Assembly: GCF_024707125.1 (NCBI RefSeq)
Contig: NZ_JANQAH010000005.1
Span: 186,001 to 250,000 of the forward strand
Source: Devosia sp.
GTDB taxonomy: Bacteria > Pseudomonadota > Alphaproteobacteria > Rhizobiales > Devosiaceae
Reading direction: 5' to 3'
DNA: 64,000 nt
Position numbers and translations under genes: made by a program. Position 1 is the stretch's first letter. Every line of letters starts with the position of its first letter. This document shows positions 34,039-42,367 of this stretch, in pieces. Below the pieces are notes generated by a model. That model saw only the letters and a list, made by a program, of their open reading frames with translations, was not told where the DNA came from and searched no databases.

Positions 34039-35694
34039 ATGTCTCTGAAGAAGACGACGCTCGTGCTATTGGCCGGCGCGGTTGGCCTGCCTGCTGCCCA
34101 TGCACAGGAAGCCATTCTGACGGCGGTGCCGCAGCAGCTGACCGCCTGGGTTGAAAACTACAACCCGATGAATGCCACCACGGTTCTGCCGACCGTGCAG
34201 GATTTCATGTATGAGCCGCTGGTCGTGTTCAACGCCATCAAGGGCGGCGAAGCCAACTATCGCCTGGCGTCGGCATATGAATATTCCGAAGACGGGCTCT
34301 CGCTGACCTTTACGATGCGCGATGGCGCAAAATGGTCGGACGGCGAACCGCTGACGGCCAAGGACGTGGCCTTCACCTTCAACATGATCAAGGAATTCCC
34401 CGCTCTCGACCTGCGTGCCGTATGGCCCAAGCTCGAAAGCGTTGAAGCCGCTGACGACAAGACCGTCACCTTCAAGTTCAAGCAGGTTGATGCCGGCCTG
34501 ATCTACCAGATCGTGCAGACCTATGTGGTGCCCGAGCATGTCTGGTCGGGTGTCGCCGATCCGGTCACCTTCACCAACCCCAATCCGGTCGGTTCGGGCC
34601 CGCTGACCGAAATCCGCCGCTTCACGCCGCAGGAATATATCCAGTGCCGCAATCCCAATTATTGGGACAATGCAGAACTGGAAGTCGACTGCATGCGCAT
34701 GCCGCAGGTGTCGAACAATGATCAGGTGCTGACCATGGCCGCCAATGGCGAGCTCGACTGGTTCGGTTCCTTCCTGCCCGACATCGAACGCACCTATCTT
34801 GCCGGTGATCCGGATCACCGCGGCTACTGGTTCCCGGCCGGCTCGCCGGTCTATTTCTCGCTCAACATGGAAAGCGAAGACGCGGGCCTCAAGGAAGCCT
34901 TTAGCGACGTCGACTTCCGCCGCGCCTTCTCCATGGCCATGGACCGCCAGGCAATGGTTGATATTGCCGGCTATGGCTATCCGACCGCCAACGAATATGC
35001 GTCCGGCCTCGGCCAGGCCTATGACGTGTGGAACAATGTCGAAGCGGAAGCTGAATTCGGCCAGTTTGCGCAGTTCAATATCGAAGCTGCCAAGACGTTG
35101 CTGGCCGACTCTGGCTATGCCGACAAGGATGGCGACGGCTTCCTCGAAACCCCGAGCGGCCTGCCGATCGCCTTCGAAATCATCGTGCCCAATGGCTGGA
35201 CCGACTGGGTGAACACGGTGCAGCTGGCCATCGAAGGCCTTGCCGAAGTGGGCATCAATGCCTCGATGGCAACGCCGGAGAGCCCGGCCTGGACCGATGC
35301 GCTGATCTCGGGCAAGTATGAAGCTGCGCTCAACGCTGTCGCGACCGGCGTCAGCCCGCACTTCTTCCTCGACTCCTCGCTGCACTCGCGCAATGTCGGG
35401 CAGAACCGCTTTGCCTCTTCACGTTATGCCAATCCCGAACTCGACGCGGCGCTTGATGCTTTCAACGCCACGACCGACGCGGCCGAGCAGAGCGAAGCCA
35501 TGAAGAAGGTTTTGGCCCTGATCGCCGCCGACATGCCGCTGATCAACGTGTTCAACAACCCGCTCTGGTACGAATACAACACGACCCGCTTCACCGGCTT
35601 CTTCAATGCCGACAATCCGGTCGCTCGTCCGGTGGTCTATGCCGGCGTGCCGGAACGCCTGCTGCATCTGCTGGCACTCTCCCCAGTCAAGTAA
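34039..35694 (+). CDS. CBP-like (chitin-oligosaccharide-type) substrate-binding protein, cluster B
   Basis: 551 residues with a signal peptide (MSLKKTTLVLLAGAVGLPAA, cleavage AHA-Q). It is the closer of the two CBP homologues to Vibrio chitin-oligosaccharide-binding protein: DFMYEPLVVFNAIKG, QCRNPNYWDNAELEVDCMR, FRRAFSMAMDRQAMVDIAG, VPNGWTDWVNTVQLAIE, YEYNTTRFTGF and the terminal VPERLLHLLALSPVK all have direct counterparts there. ATG 34039 lies behind GGGAGGAG; an in-frame extension to 33955 is promoter DNA. In Vibrio, CBP both feeds the importer and keeps ChiS silent when unliganded; the divergent ChiS-like gene suggests the same here. The ligand may be chito- or cello-oligosaccharide. Confidence 0.88.
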   Translation: MSLKKTTLVLLAGAVGLPAAHAQEAILTAVPQQLTAWVENYNPMNATTVLPTVQDFMYEPLVVFNAIKGGEANYRLASAYEYSEDGLSLTFTMRDGAKWSDGEPLTAKDVAFTFNMIKEFPALDLRAVWPKLESVEAADDKTVTFKFKQVDAGLIYQIVQTYVVPEHVWSGVADPVTFTNPNPVGSGPLTEIRRFTPQEYIQCRNPNYWDNAELEVDCMRMPQVSNNDQVLTMAANGELDWFGSFLPDIERTYLAGDPDHRGYWFPAGSPVYFSLNMESEDAGLKEAFSDVDFRRAFSMAMDRQAMVDIAGYGYPTANEYASGLGQAYDVWNNVEAEAEFGQFAQFNIEAAKTLLADSGYADKDGDGFLETPSGLPIAFEIIVPNGWTDWVNTVQLAIEGLAEVGINASMATPESPAWTDALISGKYEAALNAVATGVSPHFFLDSSLHSRNVGQNRFASSRYANPELDAALDAFNATTDAAEQSEAMKKVLALIAADMPLINVFNNPLWYEYNTTRFTGFFNADNPVARPVVYAGVPERLLHLLALSPVK

Positions 35695-35705
35695 TCCCTT
35701 GAAGA

Positions 35706-35735
35706 AAGGCGGCGCGGCTTCGGCTGCGCCGTCTT
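35706..35735 (+). promoter_or_regulatory. Intercistronic TTCG-tetraloop hairpin, cluster B
   Basis: Stem AAGGCGGCGC with GCGCCGTCTT, extended inward by GGC/GCT pairs to a stable TTCG tetraloop, between binding-protein stop and permease start. No full T-tract follows. Same position as the 16876-16904 hairpin of cluster A, so it probably sets receptor:permease ratio. Confidence 0.65.
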
Positions 35736-35753
35736 GCTCTTTTGGAGAGTGCG

Positions 35754-36731
35754 ATGAACTTCGTTATCCGCCGGATAGCCTTCTATCTCGTGGCCTTCCT
35801 CGTGGCCGCCACCGTGAATTTCGCCCTGCCGCGGCTGATGCCGGGCAATCCCATCGACGTCATGTTCGCTCAGCAGAACAGCACGTTGACGCCGGAAGCG
35901 CGCGACGCGCTGATCGCGACCTTCGGCTTTGCCTCGGGCCCGCTGCACCTGCAGTTTCTCGACTATATGAAGTCGGTCTTTACCGGTGACCTCGGCTATT
36001 CCATCCGCTTCTATCCGCAGAAGGTGAACCAGGTTCTGGCCTATGCGCTGCCCTGGACGCTGCTGCTGGCAGGGACCGCGACGCTGCTGGCTTTCTGTGT
36101 CGGGTCGATCATCGGCACCTTTGCCGCCTGGCGGCGCGGGGGCATGTTCGATGCGGTGGTGACGCCGGTTTCGCTGGCCTTGCAGGCAACCCCGGCGGTG
36201 GTGATCGCGCTGACCGCACTCTTCATTTTCGGCGTGGCGCTGAAATGGCTGCCCACTGGCTACGCCTTTGCGCCCGCGCTTGATCCGGCCTGGAGCTGGG
36301 AATTTTTCGGTAGCGTGGCGCTGCATGGGTTGATGCCGATCTGCTCGCTGATGGTGGTCTTTGTCGGCGGCTATCTCGTCACCATGCGCAACAACATGAT
36401 CGGCCAATTGGGCGAGGATCATGTGACCATGGGGCTGGCGAAGGGGCTCTCGGACCGGCGCGTGCAGCTCAATTATGCGGCGCGCAATGCGCTGCTGCCC
36501 TCGGTAACTTCGCTCGGCCTGACGCTTGGCGCCATTCTCGGCGGGTCGCTGGTGACCGAAGTGGTGTTCAACTATCCCGGCCTCGGCCAGACCCTCTATA
36601 TCGGCATCGTCACGCGCGACTATCCGCTGATCCAGGGACAGTTGTTGATCATGACCTTTGCGACGCTCCTCGCGAACCTCGCGGTCGATCTTCTCTACGT
36701 CTTCCTCGATCCACGCCTGCGGAAGGCCTGA
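35754..36731 (+). CDS. CBP-type importer permease (DppB-like), cluster B
   Basis: 325 residues, identical in length and very similar in sequence to the cluster A permease at 15865 (NFVIRRIAFYLVAFLVAATV, ALPRLMPGNPIDVMF, VFNYPGLGQTLYIGIVTRDY). Six membrane helices; the coupling loop is GLAKGLSDRRVQLNYAARN. ATG 35754 follows TTGGAGAG. Pairs with the permease at 36736 to form the inner-membrane channel. Confidence 0.9.
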   Translation: MNFVIRRIAFYLVAFLVAATVNFALPRLMPGNPIDVMFAQQNSTLTPEARDALIATFGFASGPLHLQFLDYMKSVFTGDLGYSIRFYPQKVNQVLAYALPWTLLLAGTATLLAFCVGSIIGTFAAWRRGGMFDAVVTPVSLALQATPAVVIALTALFIFGVALKWLPTGYAFAPALDPAWSWEFFGSVALHGLMPICSLMVVFVGGYLVTMRNNMIGQLGEDHVTMGLAKGLSDRRVQLNYAARNALLPSVTSLGLTLGAILGGSLVTEVVFNYPGLGQTLYIGIVTRDYPLIQGQLLIMTFATLLANLAVDLLYVFLDPRLRKA

Positions 36732-36735
36732 GACC

Positions 36736-37644
36736 ATGTTCGAAACGCTCAAAGTTTTCCTGCGCAACAAGAAGGCTCTCATCGGCCTCATCATTGTGCT
36801 GCTCTATGTCGCCGTGGCCATTTTCGGGCCCCTGCTGCTCAATCTCGACCCGATGCAGCGTGTTGGCCGGCCGCATCAGCCGCCTAATCCCGAGGAATTG
36901 CTCGGCACCACCCGCATGGGGCGCGATGTCTTTGCCCAGCTCATCTATGGCACGCGCACTTCACTCGCCGTGGGCTTCTTCGCTGGCATCATCATCGTCT
37001 TGATCGGCACGGTGCTCGGCATTGCCGCCGGTTATTTCGGTGGCTGGATCGACGAGATCGTGACCTTCTTCACCAATGTGGTGCTGGTCATTCCGCAATT
37101 GCCGCTGTTGCTGGTCATCGCCGCCTTCATGGGCCAGACCAATCCGGCTGTCATCGCCATCATCATCGGCATGACATCCTGGGCCTGGGGCGCGCGCGTT
37201 ACCCGCTCGCAAACCCTGACCCTGCGCAATCGCGAATATATTCTGGCCTCTGAACTCATCGGGGAGCGGCCGACGCGGATGATCTTCGTTGAGCTCTTGC
37301 CCAACCTGCTCTCGATCATCGGCTTCAATTTCATCGGCTCGGTGACCTACACGATCATCACGCAGGCAACGCTGGAATTCCTGGGCCTTGGCAATCCCAT
37401 GTCGGTCTCCTGGGGCACCATGCTCTACCACGCTCAAAATGCCTCGGCGATCAGCGTGGGGGCCTGGTGGGAAGTGCTGGTGCCGGCTGTGGCCGTCGCT
37501 GGTATCGGCGTCGGGCTGTCGCTGCTCAATTTCGGTGTCGACGAAATCTCCAATCCGCGATTGAGGACCCTTGGCACCGTAGCCGCGGCCATCAAGGCGC
37601 AGAAGAAAATCGACCAGCAGCGTCTCGCGGAGGTTAAGCCATGA
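36736..37644 (+). CDS. CBP-type importer permease (DppC-like), cluster B
   Basis: 302 residues. First helix about 17-36, then the DppC segment LLGTTRMGRDVFAQLIYGTR and five helices. The coupling loop is ASELIGERPTRMI. A C-terminal tail of about 25 charged residues (VAAAIKAQKKIDQQRLAEV) extends beyond the cluster A paralogue. The start is ATG 36736, four bases after the upstream stop; the longer frame to 36658 lies in the previous gene. It overlaps the next ATPase gene by 4 bases. Confidence 0.9.
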   Translation: MFETLKVFLRNKKALIGLIIVLLYVAVAIFGPLLLNLDPMQRVGRPHQPPNPEELLGTTRMGRDVFAQLIYGTRTSLAVGFFAGIIIVLIGTVLGIAAGYFGGWIDEIVTFFTNVVLVIPQLPLLLVIAAFMGQTNPAVIAIIIGMTSWAWGARVTRSQTLTLRNREYILASELIGERPTRMIFVELLPNLLSIIGFNFIGSVTYTIITQATLEFLGLGNPMSVSWGTMLYHAQNASAISVGAWWEVLVPAVAVAGIGVGLSLLNFGVDEISNPRLRTLGTVAAAIKAQKKIDQQRLAEVKP

Positions 37645-38435
37645 CCGACAAACCATTGCTTGATGTGCGCGGGCTGAAAGTTGATTTTCTCACGGCCAAA
37701 GGGCTGTTCACAGCGGTGAAGGGCGTCGACTTTTCTATCGGCCGCGGCGAAGTGCTGGGGCTGGCGGGTGAGTCGGGGTCGGGCAAGAGCACGATCGCTC
37801 TGGCGCTGATGCGTTTGCATCGTCCGCCGGCCATCATCTCCGAGGGTTCGATCACCCTTGATGGCGAGGACGTCCTCGCCATGACGCCGGAGCGGCTTCG
37901 GCAGTGGCGTTGGTCGAGTGTCTCCATGGTGTTCCAGAGCGCCATGAATTCGCTCAATCCGGTGCTGACGATCTTTGAACAGTTCCGCGACGTGATCGTG
38001 CGGCATACCGGCGTTTCGACGGCGGAGGCGCGGGCCCGTGCCAGCGAACTGCTGGCATTGATCGGCATTCCGCAGAGCCGGCTCGATGACTATCCGCACC
38101 AGCTTTCGGGCGGCATGCGCCAGCGCGTGGTCTTGGCCATTGCTTTGGCGCTGGAGCCAAAACTGATCATCATGGACGAACCGACGACGGCGCTCGACGT
38201 GGTGGTGCAGCGCGAAATCCTGCAGGAAATCGTCGAGCTCAAGCGCAAGTTCGGGTTTTCGATCCTCTTCATCACGCACGATCTGGCGTTGATGGGGCAA
38301 TTCGCCGATCGCATCGCCATCATGCTCGAAGGCAAGCTGGTGGAAGTGGCGCCTTCGGCCGAACTCATCGCCAATCCGCAACACGACTATACCAGGCGGC
38401 TCTGGTCCTCCATGCCGCTGCTGACGAGGGCTTGA
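37641..38435 (+). CDS. CBP-type importer ATP-binding protein (OppD-like), cluster B
   Basis: 264 residues. Walker [10 protein letters not shown], signature LSGGMRQRV, Walker [15 protein letters not shown]-loop THD. It shares VSMVFQSAMNSLNPVLT with the cluster A ATPase at 14159. It starts at ATG 37641, overlapping the permease stop as ATGA. It lacks the C-terminal Cys-rich extension found in true oligopeptide ATPases such as the one at 45053. Confidence 0.9.
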   Translation: MTDKPLLDVRGLKVDFLTAKGLFTAVKGVDFSIGRGEVLGLAGESGSGKSTIALALMRLHRPPAIISEGSITLDGEDVLAMTPERLRQWRWSSVSMVFQSAMNSLNPVLTIFEQFRDVIVRHTGVSTAEARARASELLALIGIPQSRLDDYPHQLSGGMRQRVVLAIALALEPKLIIMDEPTTALDVVVQREILQEIVELKRKFGFSILFITHDLALMGQFADRIAIMLEGKLVEVAPSAELIANPQHDYTRRLWSSMPLLTRA

Positions 38436-38438
38436 ACC

Positions 38439-39368
38439 ATGCAGCAGGTTTCAGAACTGCTTCGGATCGAAGGCGCGACCAAGATCTTCCACATGAAGCC
38501 CATGCTGGGCGCGGCCCATGAAGTGGTGGCGCTCAACAATATCTCGCTCACGATCCGGCCGGGTAAAGCCCTGGCCGTGGTGGGGGAAAGCGGCTCCGGC
38601 AAGTCGACGCTCGGCCGGGCCGTGGCGCGGCTTTTCCAGCTCTCTTCGGGCACTATTGCCTTCAAAGGGCGGGATATTGCCGGCATGCGCTCGCGTGCCG
38701 ACAAGCTCGATTATCTGCGCAGCGTGCAGATGGTGTTCCAGGACCCGTTCTCGGCGCTCAATCCGGCGCACACGATCCGGCATCATCTTGAGCGGCCGCT
38801 GATGCTGCACAAGAAGCTGCATGGCGCCGCGCTCAATTCTGCGGTGGAAGCGGTCTGCGCCGATGTGGAACTCGACCCTTCGGTAACGCTCGAAAAATAC
38901 CCGCACGAGCTTTCGGGCGGGCAGCGCCAGCGCGTCAATCTCGCCCGCGCCCTGGCCGTGGGCGCGGAACTGATCATTGCCGACGAGCCGACGTCCATGC
39001 TCGACGTTTCGATCCGTCGTTCCGTGCTCGACCTGATGCGGCGGATGAAGGAGACGCGGTCGATTACCTTCCTCTACATCACGCATGACATCGCGACGGC
39101 GCAGTTCATCGCCGATGACATTGCCATCATGTATGCGGGGCAGGTGGTGGAATGGGGACCGCCGAACCTGGTGATCTCCACCCCGCAACACCCCTATACC
39201 AAGCTGCTGCTCTCGGCTGTGCCGGATCCGAAGGTGAAACTCGATGGAACGGGCGCCAAGTCCTTTGCCAGCGAGGCCCAGGCGGTGCGGGCGCTGGCGC
39301 GAAAAACCTCGCCTGAGGTGATGGAAGTGCAGCCCGGCCACTTTGTGCGCAAGTTCGACACAGTCTAG
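38439..39368 (+). CDS. CBP-type importer ATP-binding protein (OppF-like), cluster B
   Basis: 309 residues, closest in the window to the cluster A ATPase at 13257. Walker [10 protein letters not shown], signature LSGGQRQRV, Walker B LIIADEPTSMLDVS, H-loop THD in LYITHDIATAQFIADD. The start ATG 38439 is 4 bases after the previous stop. It ends the cluster B operon (binding protein, B, C, D, F) and is followed by a hairpin facing the convergent hydrolase gene. Confidence 0.9.
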   Translation: MQQVSELLRIEGATKIFHMKPMLGAAHEVVALNNISLTIRPGKALAVVGESGSGKSTLGRAVARLFQLSSGTIAFKGRDIAGMRSRADKLDYLRSVQMVFQDPFSALNPAHTIRHHLERPLMLHKKLHGAALNSAVEAVCADVELDPSVTLEKYPHELSGGQRQRVNLARALAVGAELIIADEPTSMLDVSIRRSVLDLMRRMKETRSITFLYITHDIATAQFIADDIAIMYAGQVVEWGPPNLVISTPQHPYTKLLLSAVPDPKVKLDGTGAKSFASEAQAVRALARKTSPEVMEVQPGHFVRKFDTV

Positions 39369-39392
39369 GCTAGGCCGTCATTGTCTGTGCGA

Positions 39393-39416
39393 GACCGGCG
39401 CAAGTTTGCGCCGGTC
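39393..39416. terminator. Hairpin between convergent genes at 39368 and 39431
   Basis: A 10-bp perfect stem, GACCGGCGCA with TGCGCCGGTC around AGTT. No strong T-tract on either side (only GTGCGTTTGG on +), so a weak or Rho-assisted bidirectional terminator. Confidence 0.5.
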
Positions 39417-39430
39417 GTGCGTTTGGCCTG

Positions 39431-40279
39431 TCAGGCCTTGCCGAGGGCGCGGCGGAGGAAGTCGCGGACCGTCTGCTGGAATTTAGGGGCCTCTTCGACC
39501 TGTGGGGCGTGGCCCGAATTTTCGAAGATGACCAGTTCCGAGCCAGGGATCAGGCGATGGATGGTCTCGGAGGCGGCGACCGGGGTGATCCAATCGTGGC
39601 GGCCCACGGTGATCAGGGTCGGGACCTTGATGCCTGGCAGGTGCGGCTTGAGGTCGTAGTTTTCCTGGTTCACGGCGAAGGCAAAATTGTGCGTCGCATA
39701 GTGATAGGGCGTGTTGGCGACGCGGGAGTGCACCTTGTCCATGTCGAGGTCATGGTCGTAGAGCGGCAGGATATGCGCCCAGGCGGCCTTGAGGTCTTCA
39801 TTGTCGCGGGTCGTGCCGGCCATGATGCGGTTGAAGAGGTCGAGATCGACCTCGATGCGCGGCGAGGCCAGGGCATTGGCGCGCGAGAGTTCGCGGTGTG
39901 CATTGTCGGCCGAGGTATCGCGCAGCACCATGGCGAGGACGCGGTCGGGATAGCGGATGGCATATTCCATCGAGATGAAACCGCCATAGGACCCGCCGGC
40001 CATGATGATCTTTTCGGCGCCGATCCATTCACGGATGGCATCGACGTCGGCCGCCCATTGTTCGTGGGTGAAGGGCGCCTTGTCTTCCGAAGCGCCGCTG
40101 CCGCGGGCGTCGAAGACGACGACGCGATACTCGTCGGAGAAGGGACCGAAGGAGCCCTTGGGTTCGGCATGGCTGCCGAGGCCCGGCGCGCCATGATGAA
40201 CGATCATCACCGGCTTGCTCTTGTCGTCGCCGCCGAGCACTTCAATGTTCAGGCGTGCGCCATTGATGGTGACGTCCAT
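39431..40279 (-). CDS. Alpha/beta hydrolase, prolyl-aminopeptidase-like (S33)
   Basis: 282 residues, alpha/beta-hydrolase fold. The nucleophile elbow GGSYGG (serine near residue 98) has the double-Gly start typical of proline iminopeptidases, the oxyanion region is HHGAPGLGS, and the acid/histidine side is VGRHDWITP and NSGHAPQVEE. No signal peptide. Start ATG 40279 behind GAGGAGA. It is the last gene of a - strand operon with a peptide-type importer and an M24 homologue, so cleavage of an N-terminal residue from an imported peptide or amide is plausible. Other alpha/beta hydrolase activities such as esterase are possible. Confidence 0.83.
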   Translation of the reverse strand: MDVTINGARLNIEVLGGDDKSKPVMIVHHGAPGLGSHAEPKGSFGPFSDEYRVVVFDARGSGASEDKAPFTHEQWAADVDAIREWIGAEKIIMAGGSYGGFISMEYAIRYPDRVLAMVLRDTSADNAHRELSRANALASPRIEVDLDLFNRIMAGTTRDNEDLKAAWAHILPLYDHDLDMDKVHSRVANTPYHYATHNFAFAVNQENYDLKPHLPGIKVPTLITVGRHDWITPVAASETIHRLIPGSELVIFENSGHAPQVEEAPKFQQTVRDFLRRALGKA

Positions 40280-40312
40280 TCCAGTCTCCTCTTTAGTCGT
40301 GAAATCCAGCGA

Positions 40313-41476
40313 TCAGCCGATGATGCATTCATCGATGGTGCGCGGATGGCTGGTCAGCCGCTCCGGCCCCGTTTCGGTGATCAGCACCGTGTCGGAAATG
40401 CGATAGCCGCCGTGGCCGGGGATATAGAGACCCGGTTCGGACGAGACGATCATGCCCGGCTGCAGCGGGCTGTCGTCGCCATCGGCGATCCACGGCGGCT
40501 CATGCAGCCAGATGCCGATGCCATGGCCCTGGCGGTGGCGCAGATATTGCGCCATGCCGGCCTCGCGGATGACATCAAGGCAGATGCGATTGGCTTCCGA
40601 ACAGGGACGGCCGGCGATAAGGGCATCGGTGCCGATGGCCTGGGCGCGGGTGGCGACTTCGAAATAGCGGCGCTGCTCGGCCGTGGGCTCGCCCATGACG
40701 AAGGTGCGCTCGCTCTCGGCAAAGCGGCCGCCAACGGCGCAGCCGAGCGAGAGGATGAAGGTTTCGCCGGGCTTGACCCGTTCGGCCGAGGGCAGGCCAT
40801 GGGGCAGGGCGGCATTCTTGCCCGTATAGACGAGGCCGCCGGCCAGCATCTGGCCGACCACGACGTCTTCGTGCTCGGCATACATGGTCTTGGTGCCGAA
40901 GCTCGTGACATGGCGCGCAAGTTCGGCCTCGCTGGGGAGCGGCGTGCCAGCGGCCAGAGCGTCGCAGATGAGCCGGAGGCCTGCGTCTACCATGGCGTCG
41001 GAGATACGAGCGGCCTCGCGGTGAAGGACGATCTCTTCGGGGAATTTTATGAGCCGTGCGTCCTCGACGATTTCGGACATGACCCAGGTGGCATTGGGGG
41101 CGAATTGCTCGAACTTTTTGACACGGCCCGCGGGCGTGGTCGGCGAGTAGGCGATGCGGCCGGTCGGGTTCAGCTTTGAGAGCAGGATCGAGAAGGCGTC
41201 CTCGATGCCGGGATATTCGGGGTAGACGACAAAATCGGCAGCGGTGTTCTGCTTTTCGGCGTGGTCGGCTTCGAGCGCCGGCACGAGCAGAATGCAGTCC
41301 TTGGCCGTCAGCCAGATCGCGGCGGGGCGCTCATTGGGAAAGTGGAAGAAGCCGCTGAGATAGGCGACGTGGTGATGATCGTCGACGAGGAGGCCGTCAA
41401 AACCCTGGGCGGCCATGCGGGCGCGCAGCCCATCCTGGATGCGCGCATAGGTATCGCGCGAAAGGCGTTGCTTCAC
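40313..41476 (-). CDS. M24-family (Xaa-Pro peptidase/creatinase-like) hydrolase with altered metal ligands
   Basis: 387 residues: an N-terminal creatinase-type domain (about 1-150) and a C-terminal pita-bread domain. Active M24 metallopeptidases use Asp, Asp, His, Glu, Glu. Here the first Asp region reads FILSLGCAVGG (Ser/Leu instead of Asp), the second reads AESERTF (Glu for Asp), the His of GHGIG and the first Glu of SSEPGLY are kept, and the last Glu (normally RIED) is Ser in YRISDTV. A normal dinuclear site is therefore unlikely. This resembles metal-independent members such as creatinase or ectoine hydrolase, which cleave C-N bonds of small amides. It lies 3 bases after the permease gene, in one operon. 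Confidence 0.85.
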   Translation of the reverse strand: MKQRLSRDTYARIQDGLRARMAAQGFDGLLVDDHHHVAYLSGFFHFPNERPAAIWLTAKDCILLVPALEADHAEKQNTAADFVVYPEYPGIEDAFSILLSKLNPTGRIAYSPTTPAGRVKKFEQFAPNATWVMSEIVEDARLIKFPEEIVLHREAARISDAMVDAGLRLICDALAAGTPLPSEAELARHVTSFGTKTMYAEHEDVVVGQMLAGGLVYTGKNAALPHGLPSAERVKPGETFILSLGCAVGGRFAESERTFVMGEPTAEQRRYFEVATRAQAIGTDALIAGRPCSEANRICLDVIREAGMAQYLRHRQGHGIGIWLHEPPWIADGDDSPLQPGMIVSSEPGLYIPGHGGYRISDTVLITETGPERLTSHPRTIDECIIG

Positions 41477-41479
41477 GGC

Positions 41480-42367
41480 TCAGTTCTCCCGGGTTTTTGG
41501 ATTGCGGGCGTCGTTGTAGGCGATCGACACGAGCGTCGAAGAGACGACCAGAAGAAGAATGGCCAGCGAGGGGAAGAGCGTGCACCACCAGGCGACGGTG
41601 AGTGCGCCCGATCGCTGGGCATTGAAGAGTATCTTTCCCCAGGACCAGCTTTCCGGATCGCCAAGGCCGAGGAAGGAGAGGCCGGCTTCGGACATCACGG
41701 CGCGCGAGGCTGTGAGGACGACCGAGACGACGATGATCGGCGCCACGGCGGGCAGAAGATGGCGGGTCATAATCCAGAAATGCGAGCCGCCAATGGTGCG
41801 GGCCGCATCGACATAGGGGAGGCGCGTGACCGACAGCGCCTGCGAGCGGACGATGCGGGTCACTTCGGGCCACGAGAAGAGCGCGATGACGACGACCAGC
41901 GTTGTGACTGAAGGGCCCACGAGCGCCGCAACGAGGATCATCAGCGGCAGGACTGGTAAGGCGAGGGAGACGTCGACCAGCATGGAGATCGGCGCGTCGA
42001 GCCTTTTGGCATAGGCGGCGAGAATGCCCAGGGCCACGCCGATGAGGATGGCGAGGAAGGACGAGGCAAAGCCTATGATCATGCTGATGCGGGTGCCCCA
42101 GATGACCTGGGCTAACACGTCACGTCCGAGATCGTCGGTGCCGAAGGGGTGGGCGGCGGAAGGCGGCATCAGGATTTCGATGCCGTAGCCGCTGGGGAAT
42201 TCGGCAAGCAGCGGCGCAATGAGCGCGACGAGCACCATGAGCAGGATGACGGCGGCCGAGCCCATGCCAAGCGGATTGCGCCGGAAGGCGCGCCAGGTGC
42301 GCTGGGCGGGCTTCAGATCGGCTGGGGGCAGGGTGGGCGCGGTGGTCGAAGTGTTGGTCATAGTCAT
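41480..42367 (-). CDS. Peptide-type ABC importer permease (DppC-like), GntR-linked cluster
   Basis: 295 residues, six membrane helices, with a polar Thr/Pro-rich start (TNTSTTAPTLPPADLK) before helix one at about 35-55. The DppC segment AHPFGTDDLGRDVLAQVIWG and the coupling loop DAARTIGGSHFWIMTRHLLP are present. The start is taken as the first of two close ATG codons (42367), which overlaps the upstream permease stop by one base (TGATG). It belongs with the permease at 42367-43326 and the binding protein at 43346. Confidence 0.9.
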   Translation of the reverse strand: MTMTNTSTTAPTLPPADLKPAQRTWRAFRRNPLGMGSAAVILLMVLVALIAPLLAEFPSGYGIEILMPPSAAHPFGTDDLGRDVLAQVIWGTRISMIIGFASSFLAILIGVALGILAAYAKRLDAPISMLVDVSLALPVLPLMILVAALVGPSVTTLVVVIALFSWPEVTRIVRSQALSVTRLPYVDAARTIGGSHFWIMTRHLLPAVAPIIVVSVVLTASRAVMSEAGLSFLGLGDPESWSWGKILFNAQRSGALTVAWWCTLFPSLAILLLVVSSTLVSIAYNDARNPKTREN

